The position numbers and the translations under genes are program-made. Positions 1-8,750 of a DNA stretch of 64,000 bases are shown here, piece by piece; positions within the stretch are counted from its first letter, which is position 1; every line of letters starts with the position of its first letter. Source of the DNA: an uncultured Coriobacteriaceae bacterium (GTDB lineage: Bacteria; Actinomycetota; Coriobacteriia; Coriobacteriales; Atopobiaceae); contig CADBCS010000013.1 of the NCBI GenBank assembly GCA_902793195.1, positions 1-64,000 on the forward strand. The letters run 5' to 3'. Below the pieces are notes generated by a model. The model worked only from the letters and a program-made list of their open reading frames with translations, searched no databases and was not told the origin of the DNA.

Positions 1-483
1 GTACGACATAACGCAGCCGGACTTCTTGGCCAGCTTGAGCGCCTCGATGGTTGCCGTGCGTGCGGGCTCGTCGGTAAGGGAGAGCGAGCCAACATGGAGC
101 ACGCGGCTGGAAGCGATTACGTCACGCGGGAGCTCGTCGGCGCTCAGCTGCGTGTCGGCACCGGGCTTGCGGGCAAACGAGAAGGAGCGGTCACCCTGCT
201 CGTCAAGAGCAACGAAGGCGAGCGTGGTAAAGAAGTCGGGGTCGCTCACAAGGCCCGTGCAGTCGATGCCGTTCTCTTCAATGGTGGCACGCAGGAACTC
301 ACCATGCATGTCGGTGCCAACCTTGCCAATGAAAGCGGTCTTGTGGCCAAGGCGCTGCAGTGCGACGAGGACGTTGGCGGGGGCTCCGCCGGGGTTACGC
401 TCGAATAGCTTTTGGCCGTTCGCGGAGACTCCGGAGTCGGTAAAGTCGATGAGGACCTCACCCAGCGCGGTTACAGAGAACAT
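1..483 (-). CDS. scrK: Fructokinase, PfkB family (3' part lies outside the window)
   Basis: Cytoplasmic sugar kinase expected to phosphorylate the fructose released from sucrose-6-phosphate. The visible 161 residues begin MFSVTALGEVLIDF and carry the PfkB N-terminal signature NPGGAPANVLVALQRLG, then GKVGTDMHGEFL and the strand-rich region ending KKSGCVMSY at the window edge. The C-terminal catalytic GAGD motif is outside the window. An AAAGGAG ribosome site lies about ten bases before the ATG. The gene lies downstream of the sucrose PTS gene on the same strand but is separated from it by a terminator, so it has its own promoter region with a LacI-type operator. The pathway assignment rests on this neighbourhood; the family alone could also be another PfkB sugar kinase. 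Confidence 0.9.
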   Translation of the reverse strand, partial: MFSVTALGEVLIDFTDSGVSANGQKLFERNPGGAPANVLVALQRLGHKTAFIGKVGTDMHGEFLRATIEENGIDCTGLVSDPDFFTTLAFVALDEQGDRSFSFARKPGADTQLSADELPRDVIASSRVLHVGSLSLTDEPARTATIEALKLAKKSGCVMSY

Positions 484-504
484 GATGATCGTGCTCCTTT
501 CGGG

Positions 505-518
505 GGGAAACGATTCCA
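505..518 (-). promoter_or_regulatory. LacI-family operator before fructokinase gene
   Basis: On the minus strand the site reads TGGAATCGTTTCCC, which fits the LacI-family pattern TGNNANCGNTNNCA except at the last base. It lies between the putative promoter and the ribosome site of scrK and resembles the site before scrA (10 of 14 positions). A catabolite (cre) role is an alternative because cre sites share this core. Confidence 0.6.
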
Positions 519-523
519 TAAAA

Positions 524-540
524 GTGTATTCAGCATACAC
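524..540. promoter_or_regulatory. Perfect dyad GTGTAT-N5-ATACAC upstream of fructokinase gene
   Basis: A 6+6 base perfect inverted repeat just upstream of the LacI-type site. Its position suggests a second protein-binding site or part of the promoter. No regulator can be named. Confidence 0.4.
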
Positions 541-582
541 CACCAAACGCGCAGTGGCGTGCACGTATAGGTAAGCGAAGGG

Positions 583-616
583 TTTCTGCCACCAGTAACG
601 GTGCTGGTGGCAGAAA
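583..616. repeat. 13-bp perfect inverted repeat beside the scrA terminator
   Basis: Arms TTTCTGCCACCAG and CTGGTGGCAGAAA with an 8-base loop. It overlaps the U-tract of the scrA terminator by three bases. Neither strand has a U-run after this stem, so it is not itself a standard terminator. It could protect the 3' end of scrA mRNA or stop antisense transcription. Confidence 0.6.
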
Positions 617-644
617 AAACAGGCGGCCACGTGAGTGACCGCCT
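614..644 (-). terminator. Rho-independent terminator of scrA
   Basis: On the minus strand AGGCGGTCAC and GTGGCCGCCT form a 10-bp stem (one G-U pair) with a TCAC loop, followed by GTTTTTT. It lies 26 bases after the scrA stop codon. Confidence 0.85.
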
Positions 645-669
645 GCCAAGAGTCGCTATGAAGCAGTGA

Positions 670-2742
670 CTACTTCTTGAGCGTAACGACCTTCTGACCG
701 GCCTTGCAGGCACCGTAGTTCTGCTCGACGGCAGCATAGTCGTCGGTGTTGGTAACGATGACCATGGTGGTCGCGGGCTTGCCAGCGGCCTTGATGGCGT
801 CGAGGTCGGCCTCGATGAGGAGCTGGCCAGCCTTGACGGTGTCACCAGCGGCAACCTTGATCTCGAACGGCTCGCCGTTGAGCTCAACGGTGTCGATGCC
901 GGCGTGGATGAGAATCTCGGTGCCATCGTCGGCCATGAGGCCCACGGCGTGACCGGTGCCGGCGACCATGGTAATCTGGCCAGAGACGGGAGCGTAGATG
1001 CCACCCTCGGTGGGCTCGATGGCAACGCCGTTGCCCATGGCGAGCGAAGCGAACACGGGGTCGGGCACGGTGGTCATGTCGATGCACTCGCCGGTCATGG
1101 GAGCGACGACGGTGTTGGCAGCGTAGTCGGCGGCAACCTCAGCGGCGGTCGCGGGAGCGGCCTCCTTGGCGGCCTCGCGGGCAGCGGCGGCCTTGGTCTT
1201 CTCGTCGTCGGAGTAGAGAACCATGGTGATGACAAAGGATGCTGCAAAGGCCGCAACAATCACGATGGTGTACTTGAGCATGTCAGCAGTGATGAGGTAA
1301 CCGAAGATGCCCGTGATGCCGTAGGCGATGGAGTACAGGCCAAACAGAGCAGACAGAAGGCCACCGACGGCAGCGCCGCAGACGGCGCCGATGAACGGCT
1401 TGACTGCAGGAAGGTTGACGCCGTAGATGGCGGGCTCGGTGATGCCCAGCAGCGAGGACAGGCCGGAGGGAAGCGCGAGGCCCTTCTTCTTGGCGGAGGC
1501 GGTCTTCACGAAGACGGCGAAGCACGCGGCGCCCTGAGCGACGTTGGCGGCCGAAATGATCGGGTTGAAGTTGTCCATGGGAGGCGTCTGTGCGACGAGA
1601 CCGGCCTCAAGCGCGTTGAACATGTGGTGCACGCCCAAAACGACAGTAAACGGGTATATCGCACCTGCTAGTGCGCCTCCGAGTCCAAATGGTAGCCCAA
1701 GCAGGAATTGGAAGAACTTCATGACGTACTCTTCGAAGAGCGAGAAGATGGGGCCAATCACGATCATGGTGGCAAGACCAGTGACGAGTACGGTGCACAG
1801 CGGCGTCACGAAGAGGTCGAGCATGTCGGGCACGTGAGCGTGGAGCCACTTCTCGATTACGCACATGAGGAACACGGCCACGACTACAGGAATGACATGG
1901 CCCTGATAACCCTGGAGAGTAACGGGAATAAGACCAAACAGGGAGACCTGAGGTATACCACCAGCAGCAGTGATTGCCGCCTGCGTGGCATCGACAGCGG
2001 CAACCTGGCTTCCGGTCTGCTGCGTGAGCCATTGTGCCGCGGAATCAGAACCAATTACCTGATAGGGATTGAAGGGAGGCGTGGCCGTTGCTGCAGCCTC
2101 GACCTTGCCAGGGATATCCCATGCGTTCATGAGACCGGTGTGGTTCATGATCATGCCGATGACGCCACCCAGGAACTCGTTGCCGCCGAATACACGGGCA
2201 GCCGAGAAGCCGATGAGGATTTGCAGGAACACGAACGAGGCGTTGGAGAACGTGTGGATGAGGATCCACCAGTTGTTCATCTCAAGCGGGTGAATCTTCG
2301 TGACACCGTCTGCGGCCATAAAGAAAATGGCGTTGTTGAGACCCTCGGTAAGACCCATCATGAGACCGGAGGCCACGATGGCGGGGATGATGGGGACGAA
2401 CACGTCGCCCAGGGCTTTGATGGCGCGCTGGAACGGATTGCCCTTGGCGGCCGCAGCAGCCTTGGCGTCGTCGGTCGAGCCAACGGTGATGTTGCCCTGC
2501 TTGCAGAACTCGTCAAACACCTTGTTGACGGTGCCGGTGCCATAGATCACCTGAAGCTGACCGGCGGCCTGGAAGTTGCCCTTTGCGAGTGCGGCATCCT
2601 CCACGGCGTCCATGTTGACCTTCGAGTCATCTGCGATGACCAGACGAAGGCGCGTGGCGCAGTGAGCGGCGGAGACGACGTTCTCGGGGCCACCGATCGC
2701 TGCCAAGATTTCTTTTGCTGCTTGCGCATGCTCAGCTGCCAT
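670..2742 (-). CDS. scrA: Sucrose-specific PTS permease, EIIBCA fusion
   Basis: Membrane transporter that takes up and phosphorylates sucrose with PEP-derived phosphate. Domain order over 690 residues: EIIB (1-80, phosphorylated Cys28 in AAHCATRLRL), EIIC (about 105-510, many membrane helices, with GITEPAIYGVNLP typical of the glucoside/sucrose branch), an Ala/Glu-rich linker, then EIIA (about 540-690, with the phospho-accepting His613 in ILIHAGIDTVELNG). Because all three modules are fused, only HPr and EI are needed from elsewhere. The start has AAAGGGAGG seven bases before ATG. A LacI-type operator lies about 100 bases upstream and a strong terminator follows. Sucrose rather than trehalose or beta-glucosides is favoured by the flanking fructokinase and ScrR-like repressor. 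A sucrose-6-phosphate hydrolase gene is not visible in the window. Confidence 0.93.
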   Translation of the reverse strand: MAAEHAQAAKEILAAIGGPENVVSAAHCATRLRLVIADDSKVNMDAVEDAALAKGNFQAAGQLQVIYGTGTVNKVFDEFCKQGNITVGSTDDAKAAAAAKGNPFQRAIKALGDVFVPIIPAIVASGLMMGLTEGLNNAIFFMAADGVTKIHPLEMNNWWILIHTFSNASFVFLQILIGFSAARVFGGNEFLGGVIGMIMNHTGLMNAWDIPGKVEAAATATPPFNPYQVIGSDSAAQWLTQQTGSQVAAVDATQAAITAAGGIPQVSLFGLIPVTLQGYQGHVIPVVVAVFLMCVIEKWLHAHVPDMLDLFVTPLCTVLVTGLATMIVIGPIFSLFEEYVMKFFQFLLGLPFGLGGALAGAIYPFTVVLGVHHMFNALEAGLVAQTPPMDNFNPIISAANVAQGAACFAVFVKTASAKKKGLALPSGLSSLLGITEPAIYGVNLPAVKPFIGAVCGAAVGGLLSALFGLYSIAYGITGIFGYLITADMLKYTIVIVAAFAASFVITMVLYSDDEKTKAAAAREAAKEAAPATAAEVAADYAANTVVAPMTGECIDMTTVPDPVFASLAMGNGVAIEPTEGGIYAPVSGQITMVAGTGHAVGLMADDGTEILIHAGIDTVELNGEPFEIKVAAGDTVKAGQLLIEADLDAIKAAGKPATTMVIVTNTDDYAAVEQNYGACKAGQKVVTLKK

Positions 2743-2839
2743 AAAGAAACCTCCCTTTCCTTTCCTTGTAGTGCCTGTCCTATACCTTCCGTACTGCTGC
2801 GTGGGACATCATCTCGCAGGTGAACGGCCAGATCGTCTG

Positions 2840-2853
2840 TGAAATCGTTCCCA
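2840..2853 (-). promoter_or_regulatory. LacI-family operator before scrA
   Basis: On the minus strand TGGGAACGATTTCA, an exact fit to TGNNANCGNTNNCA. It lies about 100 bases before the scrA start, where a repressor would block transcription. Likely bound by the LacI-type protein encoded nearby; CcpA-like binding is the alternative. Confidence 0.65.
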
Positions 2854-2941
2854 CACGGCTTTCAATACTACTACCATGACAGTCAAATCTGGTTGTGAAT
2901 CAGGAATTCGGTGGAAGGCATTCCTCGGTGCGGGGATGGTG

Positions 2942-2981
2942 ATAAAAGAGGCACGTCTGGCCCAGCGGAACCAGACGTGCC
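2942..2981 (-). terminator. Terminator of the L,D-transpeptidase gene
   Basis: On the minus strand GGCACGTCTGG and CCAGACGTGCC form an 11-bp perfect stem with a 10-base loop, followed by TCTTTTAT. It lies 31 bases after the stop codon. Confidence 0.85.
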
Positions 2982-3012
2982 CAACAATACGTTTTAATGT
3001 TATCTCGGCTTC

Positions 3013-5226
3013 CTACCAGTGCACGACCACCGGATCGCCCTTCTCGACAAGGCCATACAGCACTGCGGCGGAGTCGTAGGGGAGGTTGATGCACCCGTGG
3101 CTTCCGCTGTACTGGAAGGTGTTTCCGCCAAACGTGTATCGCCATGGGGCGTCATGCAAGCCATAACCGCCGGAGAACGGCATCCAGTAGGTCACGTCGT
3201 TCTCGTAGTCCGGCATGCCGTCTCCGTCGTAGTCCAGACCGATGAGGGTCATGGGAGACTGCTTGTACTCGATGGCGTACACGCCGGTGATGGTGCCCTG
3301 GTCGGCTGTGGTGTCACCCGAGACGCAGTACTCCTCCCAGATGGATTCCCCGTTTTCGTCGTACATGCGCACGTACTGCTCGGCGAGGTCGACGTCTATG
3401 TAGCGCTTGCCCCAGTCGGGCGTCCCCTTTGCCAATACCTTGCCCCTGCTCTGCAAGGGCACCTCGATGGGGTCGGTTGACGACTGCTCGATGTGCTCGA
3501 CGATTATGCCGGCAAGAGCCTGGCCGTCGACGCTCCAGCCATATGAGCCCCCCTCGACGGTCACTTCCTTGCCGTCGGGTCGCGTGTAGACCCTCTTTGT
3601 GCCAACGGTGTCGATCTTCGAAGAGAACTCGCCACGGGTCCATTTGGTGATCGTCTCGATGTCGCCGGTGATCTTGCCCGTGTCGTCCACGGTCACCCAT
3701 TCCGCAAGCAGGCTCTGGTCGATTATGGCGATGCGCTTACCGTCGATCTGCAGGTCAAGCTTGAGGTTTGCGCGCGTGTTTGCCTGCTGGAGGATTTCAT
3801 CGAATTTGCTGTCGTCGAGCGTCACCTCGGGCTGGAGGATGTCCTCCTCTCCCAGGGTCACCTCGTGGCGAAGCGTTGCCGCAGCATCCGAGGCCTTTTG
3901 CTTTGCGGCATCCTCGCTGACGGCCGTTCCATACTCCTGCTTCACACCGCTGAACTGCTTGCTCTTGGCATCGTAGGTGATGGAGGCGCTCTTGGGGAAG
4001 GTGGCCGACTTGTTGGCCCACGTGACGGCGTTCGACACCGCCTGATCGAGCTTGGCCTGATCGTACGCGATGCCGTCGCGTATCTCCCAGTTCTGGTTTA
4101 CTATCGCGTCGATGGGCCAGCCCCAGCCCGACACCTTGGACAGCGTGGCGTCCACGAACGCGGTCTCGTCGTATGTGAGGTCGATGTCAGCGGCTCGAAG
4201 GTCGAGGTCGACGCCATCTCCGTCAATCTTCAGGACGTAGTCCTGAGCGTATCCCTTGGCCTGCTCGGCAAAGGCCGACTTGGACAAGCCTGACACGTCG
4301 TGACCGTTTACCCACACGTGCGCCGGCAGGTGGAATGCATAGAAGAGCGCTCCCACGCCATATATGAGCAACAGCAGCAGACATACGTAAGCGATTATGA
4401 AGTTGCGCGTGTGGGGGAGCGACGCGATTCGCTCCTTGAGCCTGAGCCCCTTGAGCGGGTTCTCCTCGGGCATCAGGTCCTTTGCCTTGTCGTATGCGCC
4501 ACGTGCCGCGTCGGGCAGGTGGGAGATGGCGTTGCCGGCCGCGTTGGCCACGACCGAGGCGGACTCCACGACCACCTCCTTGGCCTGCTCGAGCTTCGCG
4601 CCCGCATCCGTGACGCTGGGCGTGTTGTCCAGGCGTGCCGTATCGGATGCGTTCGCCGTGTCATTCGCGACGGGTGCGGAGGCCTTTCTCTGACCGCCGG
4701 AAGCGGCTTTTGCCCGCTTGTCAACTTCCGCCGAGCCCTTTGTGGGTGCGGGGCGCCCCTTGGGGCGACGCCCAAACGGATGTAACCTGTTGGCATCGTA
4801 GCGTTGTATCGCCCTGGTGCCCTGCCTTCTGCGCACGATCTGTCGCGACCCATGACTCTGGACCTGCGCGTCCCTTGCACCCGACAGGTCTGCGGTCGTC
4901 TGCGCACTCTCGTATTCAACGGTGGCGGCGGGCTCGCTGGCTATCTCATCCGTATAGAATTCGGCGGAATCGTTTGCCATCTCATCCGCGTAGAGGTCGG
5001 CGGGCCCGTACGCCTCCTCCCGCAGGCTCGTTGCGCGCCGATCGTCCGCAAGATCGTCGTGAGCTGCCACGACGTCGGCCTCCTCGACCGCGTCGCCTGG
5101 CAGGACGTCCTCGTACCACTCGTTGGTCTCGAAGTCGTCGTGTTCTGTTGATTGTGCCAAGTCGTTGCCCCAGAATGAACGGCTGGTGGCCTTGGCTTCC
5201 TTTTGTTCATCCATATGCTCTTGCAT
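3013..5226 (-). CDS. Membrane-anchored L,D-transpeptidase (YkuD domain)
   Basis: Cell-wall enzyme expected to form 3-3 peptidoglycan cross-links or attach proteins to the wall. Over 737 residues: an acidic then basic, low-complexity cytoplasmic region (about 1-270), one membrane helix near residue 275 (IIAYVCLLLLLIYGVGALFY), an extracellular region resembling peptidoglycan-binding YoaR-type domains (about 300-600), and a C-terminal YkuD domain ending with the catalytic SHGCINLPYD motif (nucleophile Cys). The long charged cytoplasmic part is longer than in most family members and may bind a cytoplasmic partner; this is inference. The gene is monocistronic with its own terminator. ATG at residue 1 has a poor ribosome site; Met5 is a possible alternative start. 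Confidence 0.88.
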   Translation of the reverse strand: MQEHMDEQKEAKATSRSFWGNDLAQSTEHDDFETNEWYEDVLPGDAVEEADVVAAHDDLADDRRATSLREEAYGPADLYADEMANDSAEFYTDEIASEPAATVEYESAQTTADLSGARDAQVQSHGSRQIVRRRQGTRAIQRYDANRLHPFGRRPKGRPAPTKGSAEVDKRAKAASGGQRKASAPVANDTANASDTARLDNTPSVTDAGAKLEQAKEVVVESASVVANAAGNAISHLPDAARGAYDKAKDLMPEENPLKGLRLKERIASLPHTRNFIIAYVCLLLLLIYGVGALFYAFHLPAHVWVNGHDVSGLSKSAFAEQAKGYAQDYVLKIDGDGVDLDLRAADIDLTYDETAFVDATLSKVSGWGWPIDAIVNQNWEIRDGIAYDQAKLDQAVSNAVTWANKSATFPKSASITYDAKSKQFSGVKQEYGTAVSEDAAKQKASDAAATLRHEVTLGEEDILQPEVTLDDSKFDEILQQANTRANLKLDLQIDGKRIAIIDQSLLAEWVTVDDTGKITGDIETITKWTRGEFSSKIDTVGTKRVYTRPDGKEVTVEGGSYGWSVDGQALAGIIVEHIEQSSTDPIEVPLQSRGKVLAKGTPDWGKRYIDVDLAEQYVRMYDENGESIWEEYCVSGDTTADQGTITGVYAIEYKQSPMTLIGLDYDGDGMPDYENDVTYWMPFSGGYGLHDAPWRYTFGGNTFQYSGSHGCINLPYDSAAVLYGLVEKGDPVVVHW

Positions 5227-5331
5227 GCGCGATTCTCACATGCCTCTCGACTCTGTTTTACAAATGCGGCGTACCATATAATACTCTCGGTGATGCCCAA
5301 AAGAGAACGACTCACGTAAGAACGAGAAAAA

Positions 5332-6315
5332 TCACCGCATTGAGTTTCTTGTGTAGACCTCGAAGCCCATTCGGTGTTCCGAGACCTCGTTGTGCTTGCC
5401 CTTGATGCTGTCTATCAGCAAGCGGGCGGCCATGTTGCCGCTTGACCTGTAGTGCAGGTGGGCCGTGGAGAGGGAAGGTCGTGCGATGCGGCTGAGCAGA
5501 CTGTCGCCGACGCCTGTGACCTGTATGTCATCTGGCACGAGGTACCCATACTCAAACGCGCACATCATTGCCCCAAAGGCGATGTCGTCCGTGGCGCAGA
5601 CGATGGTGTCGATGCCTTTTACGGTATCCAGGAGCTTCTCGGCGCCAAAGTATCCGGAGTCCGCGTCGAAGTCCACGACGAGCTGCGCCTCCGGCGGCGA
5701 GAAGACCCCTGCCCGCTCACATGCGTCCACAAAGCCTTGGTGCCGCATCTTGCCGGCGGCGACGTCCTGTTCGAACACGCCCAGGTAGCCAGGCACCTTT
5801 GCCTTGCGAAGTGCGAACGACGTGAGCTCAAAGACGGCGTGGTAGTCATCCTGATAGACGCAGGGGTTGATGCTTACGCGCTGTCCAAGCACCACGCAGG
5901 GAACCCGCAGTCTTCGCATCAGCCGATGGTGCGCCGGCGTGAGCACCGTGGCTATGAGGATGATGCCGTCTACGCGGTTCTGCGTGCCAAACAGATTGAG
6001 AAAGTCAACTTCGAGGTCCTCGTTGTTGTTGGTGTTCGCGAGGATGACCTGGTACCCGTTCTTGTTGAGCTCGTCGGTTATCCCGGCAACCATCCGCCCC
6101 ACGGACTGCGAGTTGATCTTGGGTATGATGACGCCGACCAGCTGCGTCTTTCCCGTACGGAGCTGCTGTGCATGTTGGGAGGGGACGTAGCCGGTCTCGT
6201 CTATGATGCGGGCAATGAGCTCCCGCTTCTCCTTGGAGACGTAGCCATCGTTGAGATAGCGCGAGATGGTCGCGCGAGAAACTCCAGCGCGTCGTGCTAT
6301 ATCGTTGATGTCCAT
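5332..6315 (-). CDS. scrR: LacI-family repressor, probable sucrose operon repressor
   Basis: DNA-binding repressor of 327 residues. The N-terminal helix-turn-helix is MDINDIARRAGVSRATISRY with the hinge LNDGYVSKEKRELI, followed by a periplasmic-binding-protein-like sugar domain (LVGVIIPKINSQSVGRM, and DDIAFGAMMCAFEYG near the C-terminus). The reading frame stays open further upstream, but the start at MDINDI is chosen because TAGGAG sits six bases before it and LacI proteins begin this way. A perfect LacI-type operator in front of the gene suggests autoregulation. Similar CG-centred sites precede scrA and scrK. Sucrose (or fructose) as inducer is inferred from the neighbours. Confidence 0.85.
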   Translation of the reverse strand: MDINDIARRAGVSRATISRYLNDGYVSKEKRELIARIIDETGYVPSQHAQQLRTGKTQLVGVIIPKINSQSVGRMVAGITDELNKNGYQVILANTNNNEDLEVDFLNLFGTQNRVDGIILIATVLTPAHHRLMRRLRVPCVVLGQRVSINPCVYQDDYHAVFELTSFALRKAKVPGYLGVFEQDVAAGKMRHQGFVDACERAGVFSPPEAQLVVDFDADSGYFGAEKLLDTVKGIDTIVCATDDIAFGAMMCAFEYGYLVPDDIQVTGVGDSLLSRIARPSLSTAHLHYRSSGNMAARLLIDSIKGKHNEVSEHRMGFEVYTRNSMR

Positions 6316-6363
6316 GTGACTCCTATGGGGGCAGAACGTGACCGTTGTTCGTATCGTAGCGTG

Positions 6364-6377
6364 TGGTACCGATACCA
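6364..6377. promoter_or_regulatory. LacI-family operator before the repressor gene
   Basis: TGGTACCGATACCA, an exact fit to TGNNANCGNTNNCA on both strands, about 50 bases before the repressor start. Its flanks differ from the scrA and scrK sites, so affinity may differ. Confidence 0.65.
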
Positions 6378-6480
6378 GAGAACCGTTAGGCAGGGAGATA
6401 CCCATATGGCTTCACAAAATGTCAATGACTATCTGTAGACCTGTTTGTAATCTATTTGACTCTCTGCGGCATGCGCATAG

Positions 6481-6524
6481 GCGTTCCCCCGAGCCTCAAC
6501 GTGCACTGTGACTCGGGGGAACGC
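6481..6524. terminator. 13-bp perfect hairpin between glgA and scrR
   Basis: Arms GCGTTCCCCCGAG and CTCGGGGGAACGC with an 18-base loop, 35 bases after the glgA stop. There is no U-tract, so it may be a processing or weak termination structure. Confidence 0.5.
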
Positions 6525-6558
6525 GTGGTTTACGTGCTTGCGTGCGTGATGCTAGGTG

Positions 6559-8511
6559 CTAGGTGAGTTGCAGGTACAGCTCGCGGTACTGCTGAGCGGA
6601 CTTGGCCCACGACACGTCCTTCTCCATGTCGCGGATGACCATGCGGTCCCAGCCCTCGCGGTTCTCGAAGTAGAGCGTCTTTGCGCGGTTGACGGCGTCA
6701 TAGAGCAGACCGGCCTCGTAACGGTCGAACGTGAAGCCGTTGCCGGTGTCCTCGAACATGTTGTAGGGCTCGACGGTGTCCTTGAGGCCGCCGGTCTCGC
6801 GGACGATGGGCACGGCACCGTAACGCATGGAGATGAGCTGCGTAAGGCCGCAGGGCTCAAACCTCGAGGGAACGAGGAAGGCGTCGCAGCCGGCATAGAT
6901 CTGGTGCGAGAGAGCCTCGTCGTACGCGATGTAGGCGCAGACCTCACCCTTGTGATCGTTCTCGAGGGCGCGGAAGGAGTTCTCGTACTCCGCGTCACCC
7001 GTGCCAAGTATCACGAGCTGGGTATTACCGTCGATGAGGCCCGGTGCCACGGCGCTCACGAGGTCGAGGCCCTTCTGGTTGGTAAGGCGCGAGATGAGGC
7101 CGATGACGAACTTGCTGGCGTCCTCCTGCAGACCGAGCGCCTTTTGCAGCGCGACCTTGCTGCCCTTCTTGCCCTCGATGGCGTTCTCGGCGCTGTAGGG
7201 AACCTCAAGCAGCTTGTCGGTGGCGGGATTCCAAATGTCCACGTCGATGCCGTTTACGATGCCATGCAGCTTGCCGCTGTGGTGGCGCAGGTGCGCGTCG
7301 AGGCCCTCGCCGTACTCCCATGTCTGGATCTCGCCGGCATAGGTGTTGCTCACGGTGGTGATCATGTCGGAGTAGGCAAGGCCTCCCTTGAGCATGTTGG
7401 CCTCGGTCCACTCCTCCTGCAGGGCGCCCATGTTGAAGGCGCTGTCGGGCAGGTTGGACCAATACTTGAGCGTGGGGATGTTGTACTTGCCCTGGAAGCG
7501 CAGGTTGTGGATGGTCGTAACGACCTTGGAGCGCGAGAGCGGGGTGTCGGCGAACATGGTGCGCAGATACACGGGGACCAGACCGGCCTGCCAGTCGTGG
7601 CAATGGATGATGTCGGGAATCCAGTCCATGTAGTTGAGTGCCGCGAGCGCCGCCTTGCCGAAGTAGCAGAACTTGGGAATGTCGTCCACGAGGTTGGTGT
7701 AGGGATTGCCGCCCGCGAAGAACTCCTCGTTGTCGATGAAGTCGTAGACGACGCCGTCCCACACGTACTCCATGATGCCCACGTAGAACGTGCGGCCGTC
7801 GGAGCACAGGTCCATGTCGAACGAGCCGCGATAGACCATCTTCTCCTTGTGCTCGGGCTTGATGATGCCGTAGTTGGGCAGGATGACCTTAACGTCGCAG
7901 TTGAGCTTGACGAGCGCCTTGGGCAGGGCGTACATGACGTCGCCAAGACCGCCGGTCTTGACGAACGGGTAGCACTCGGAGCCGATGAAGGCGATGCTGC
8001 GCCTGGGCTGCGGAAGCTCGGGCTCGGGGGCCGGAGCCGGAGCGGGCTCGGGTACGGGCTCGGGGGCCGGAGCGGGCTCGGGTACGGGCTCGGGGGCCGG
8101 AGCGGGCTCGGGTACGGGCTCGGGAGCCGGAGCGGGCTCAATGACCTTCTCCGCCTTCTTGGCGGGGGCTGCCTTCTTCGCAGGAGCGGCCTTCTTGGCG
8201 GGCGCGGCCTTCTTTGCGGCCGGCTTCTTCGCGGGGGCGGCCTTCTTTGCGGCCGGCTTCTTGGCGGCGGCCTTCGGCTTTGCGGGTGCCTCGGCCTCGG
8301 GCGCCTTGACCTCGGCTGCCTTGACCTCGGCCTCGGCCTTCGCGGCTGTGGTTGCCTTCTTCGCAGGAGCGGCCTTCTTGGCAGTGGTCTTCCTTGCGGG
8401 TGCGGCCTTCTTGGCGGCCGGCTTCTTTGTCGCTGCCGCGGGCTTTGCGGGTGCCTCGGTCTCAGTTGCCTTGACCTCGGCCTCGACCTTCTTCGTCTGT
8501 TTTGTTGCCAT
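6559..8511 (-). CDS. glgA: Glycogen synthase with an Ala/Lys/Pro-rich histone-H1-like N-terminal tail
   Basis: Transfers glucose from ADP-glucose to growing glycogen chains in the cytoplasm. The GT5 catalytic part occupies residues 171-650: the substrate-binding KTGGLGDV at about 185, HCHDWQAGLVP, and the C-terminal GT-B part with RFEPCGLTQLISMRYG and VRETGGLKDTVEPY. Residues 1-120 consist of PAAKKAAPAKK-type repeats like bacterial H1/HupB tails, then EPAPAPEPVP repeats (about 125-170). A normal GlgA is about 480 residues and starts directly with the KTGGLGD region. The tail is in one frame with a good AAGGAGG site before its ATG, so it is probably translated. The gene stands alone; no other glg genes are in the window. 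Confidence 0.93.
   Translation of the reverse strand: MATKQTKKVEAEVKATETEAPAKPAAATKKPAAKKAAPARKTTAKKAAPAKKATTAAKAEAEVKAAEVKAPEAEAPAKPKAAAKKPAAKKAAPAKKPAAKKAAPAKKAAPAKKAAPAKKAEKVIEPAPAPEPVPEPAPAPEPVPEPAPAPEPVPEPAPAPAPEPELPQPRRSIAFIGSECYPFVKTGGLGDVMYALPKALVKLNCDVKVILPNYGIIKPEHKEKMVYRGSFDMDLCSDGRTFYVGIMEYVWDGVVYDFIDNEEFFAGGNPYTNLVDDIPKFCYFGKAALAALNYMDWIPDIIHCHDWQAGLVPVYLRTMFADTPLSRSKVVTTIHNLRFQGKYNIPTLKYWSNLPDSAFNMGALQEEWTEANMLKGGLAYSDMITTVSNTYAGEIQTWEYGEGLDAHLRHHSGKLHGIVNGIDVDIWNPATDKLLEVPYSAENAIEGKKGSKVALQKALGLQEDASKFVIGLISRLTNQKGLDLVSAVAPGLIDGNTQLVILGTGDAEYENSFRALENDHKGEVCAYIAYDEALSHQIYAGCDAFLVPSRFEPCGLTQLISMRYGAVPIVRETGGLKDTVEPYNMFEDTGNGFTFDRYEAGLLYDAVNRAKTLYFENREGWDRMVIRDMEKDVSWAKSAQQYRELYLQLT
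8041..8130. repeat. Three tandem 30-bp units inside glgA
   Basis: Three head-to-tail copies beginning AGCGGGCTCGGGTACGG; the third differs at one base. They encode the (E)PAPAPEPVP repeats of the GlgA linker. Such repeats can change copy number by slippage without breaking the frame. Confidence 0.9.
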
Positions 8512-8750
8512 GTGTCCTCCTTAGCTGGCGCGCGTTATACGCGTTCCCATCCACGATATAACAAACTGCCGTTTATTGCGAATGCACCTCGGTGAACATC
8601 GCCAATATGCCTACGAACGCGCATCAAACGACCTGCCCAAGGCAACGGTCTCCTCGATCTGCCCGGTTTCCAATCCATCGAATGGGAGCCGGGCGTTCGG
8701 TTGCGTAGCCCATGCGGGAGCTTTGCCGTCGTGGGACTGTCGGTGATGCA

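Noticed and set aside
583-616. Antiterminator for the scrA terminator
   Set aside because: It shares only three bases of the U-tract and does not include the terminator stem, so it cannot compete with it.
1708-2823. 371-residue plus-strand frame opposite scrA
   Set aside because: Antisense of a well-defined PTS gene; composition is low complexity and without domains.
6403-6438. Ten-codon leader peptide MASQNVNDYL on the plus strand
   Set aside because: No gene follows on the plus strand and no attenuator; it lies in the promoter region of the repressor gene.
6556-8595. 679-residue plus-strand frame opposite glgA
   Set aside because: Gly/Leu/Val-rich repeats mirror the Ala/Lys/Pro tail of GlgA. 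No ribosome site or domain.
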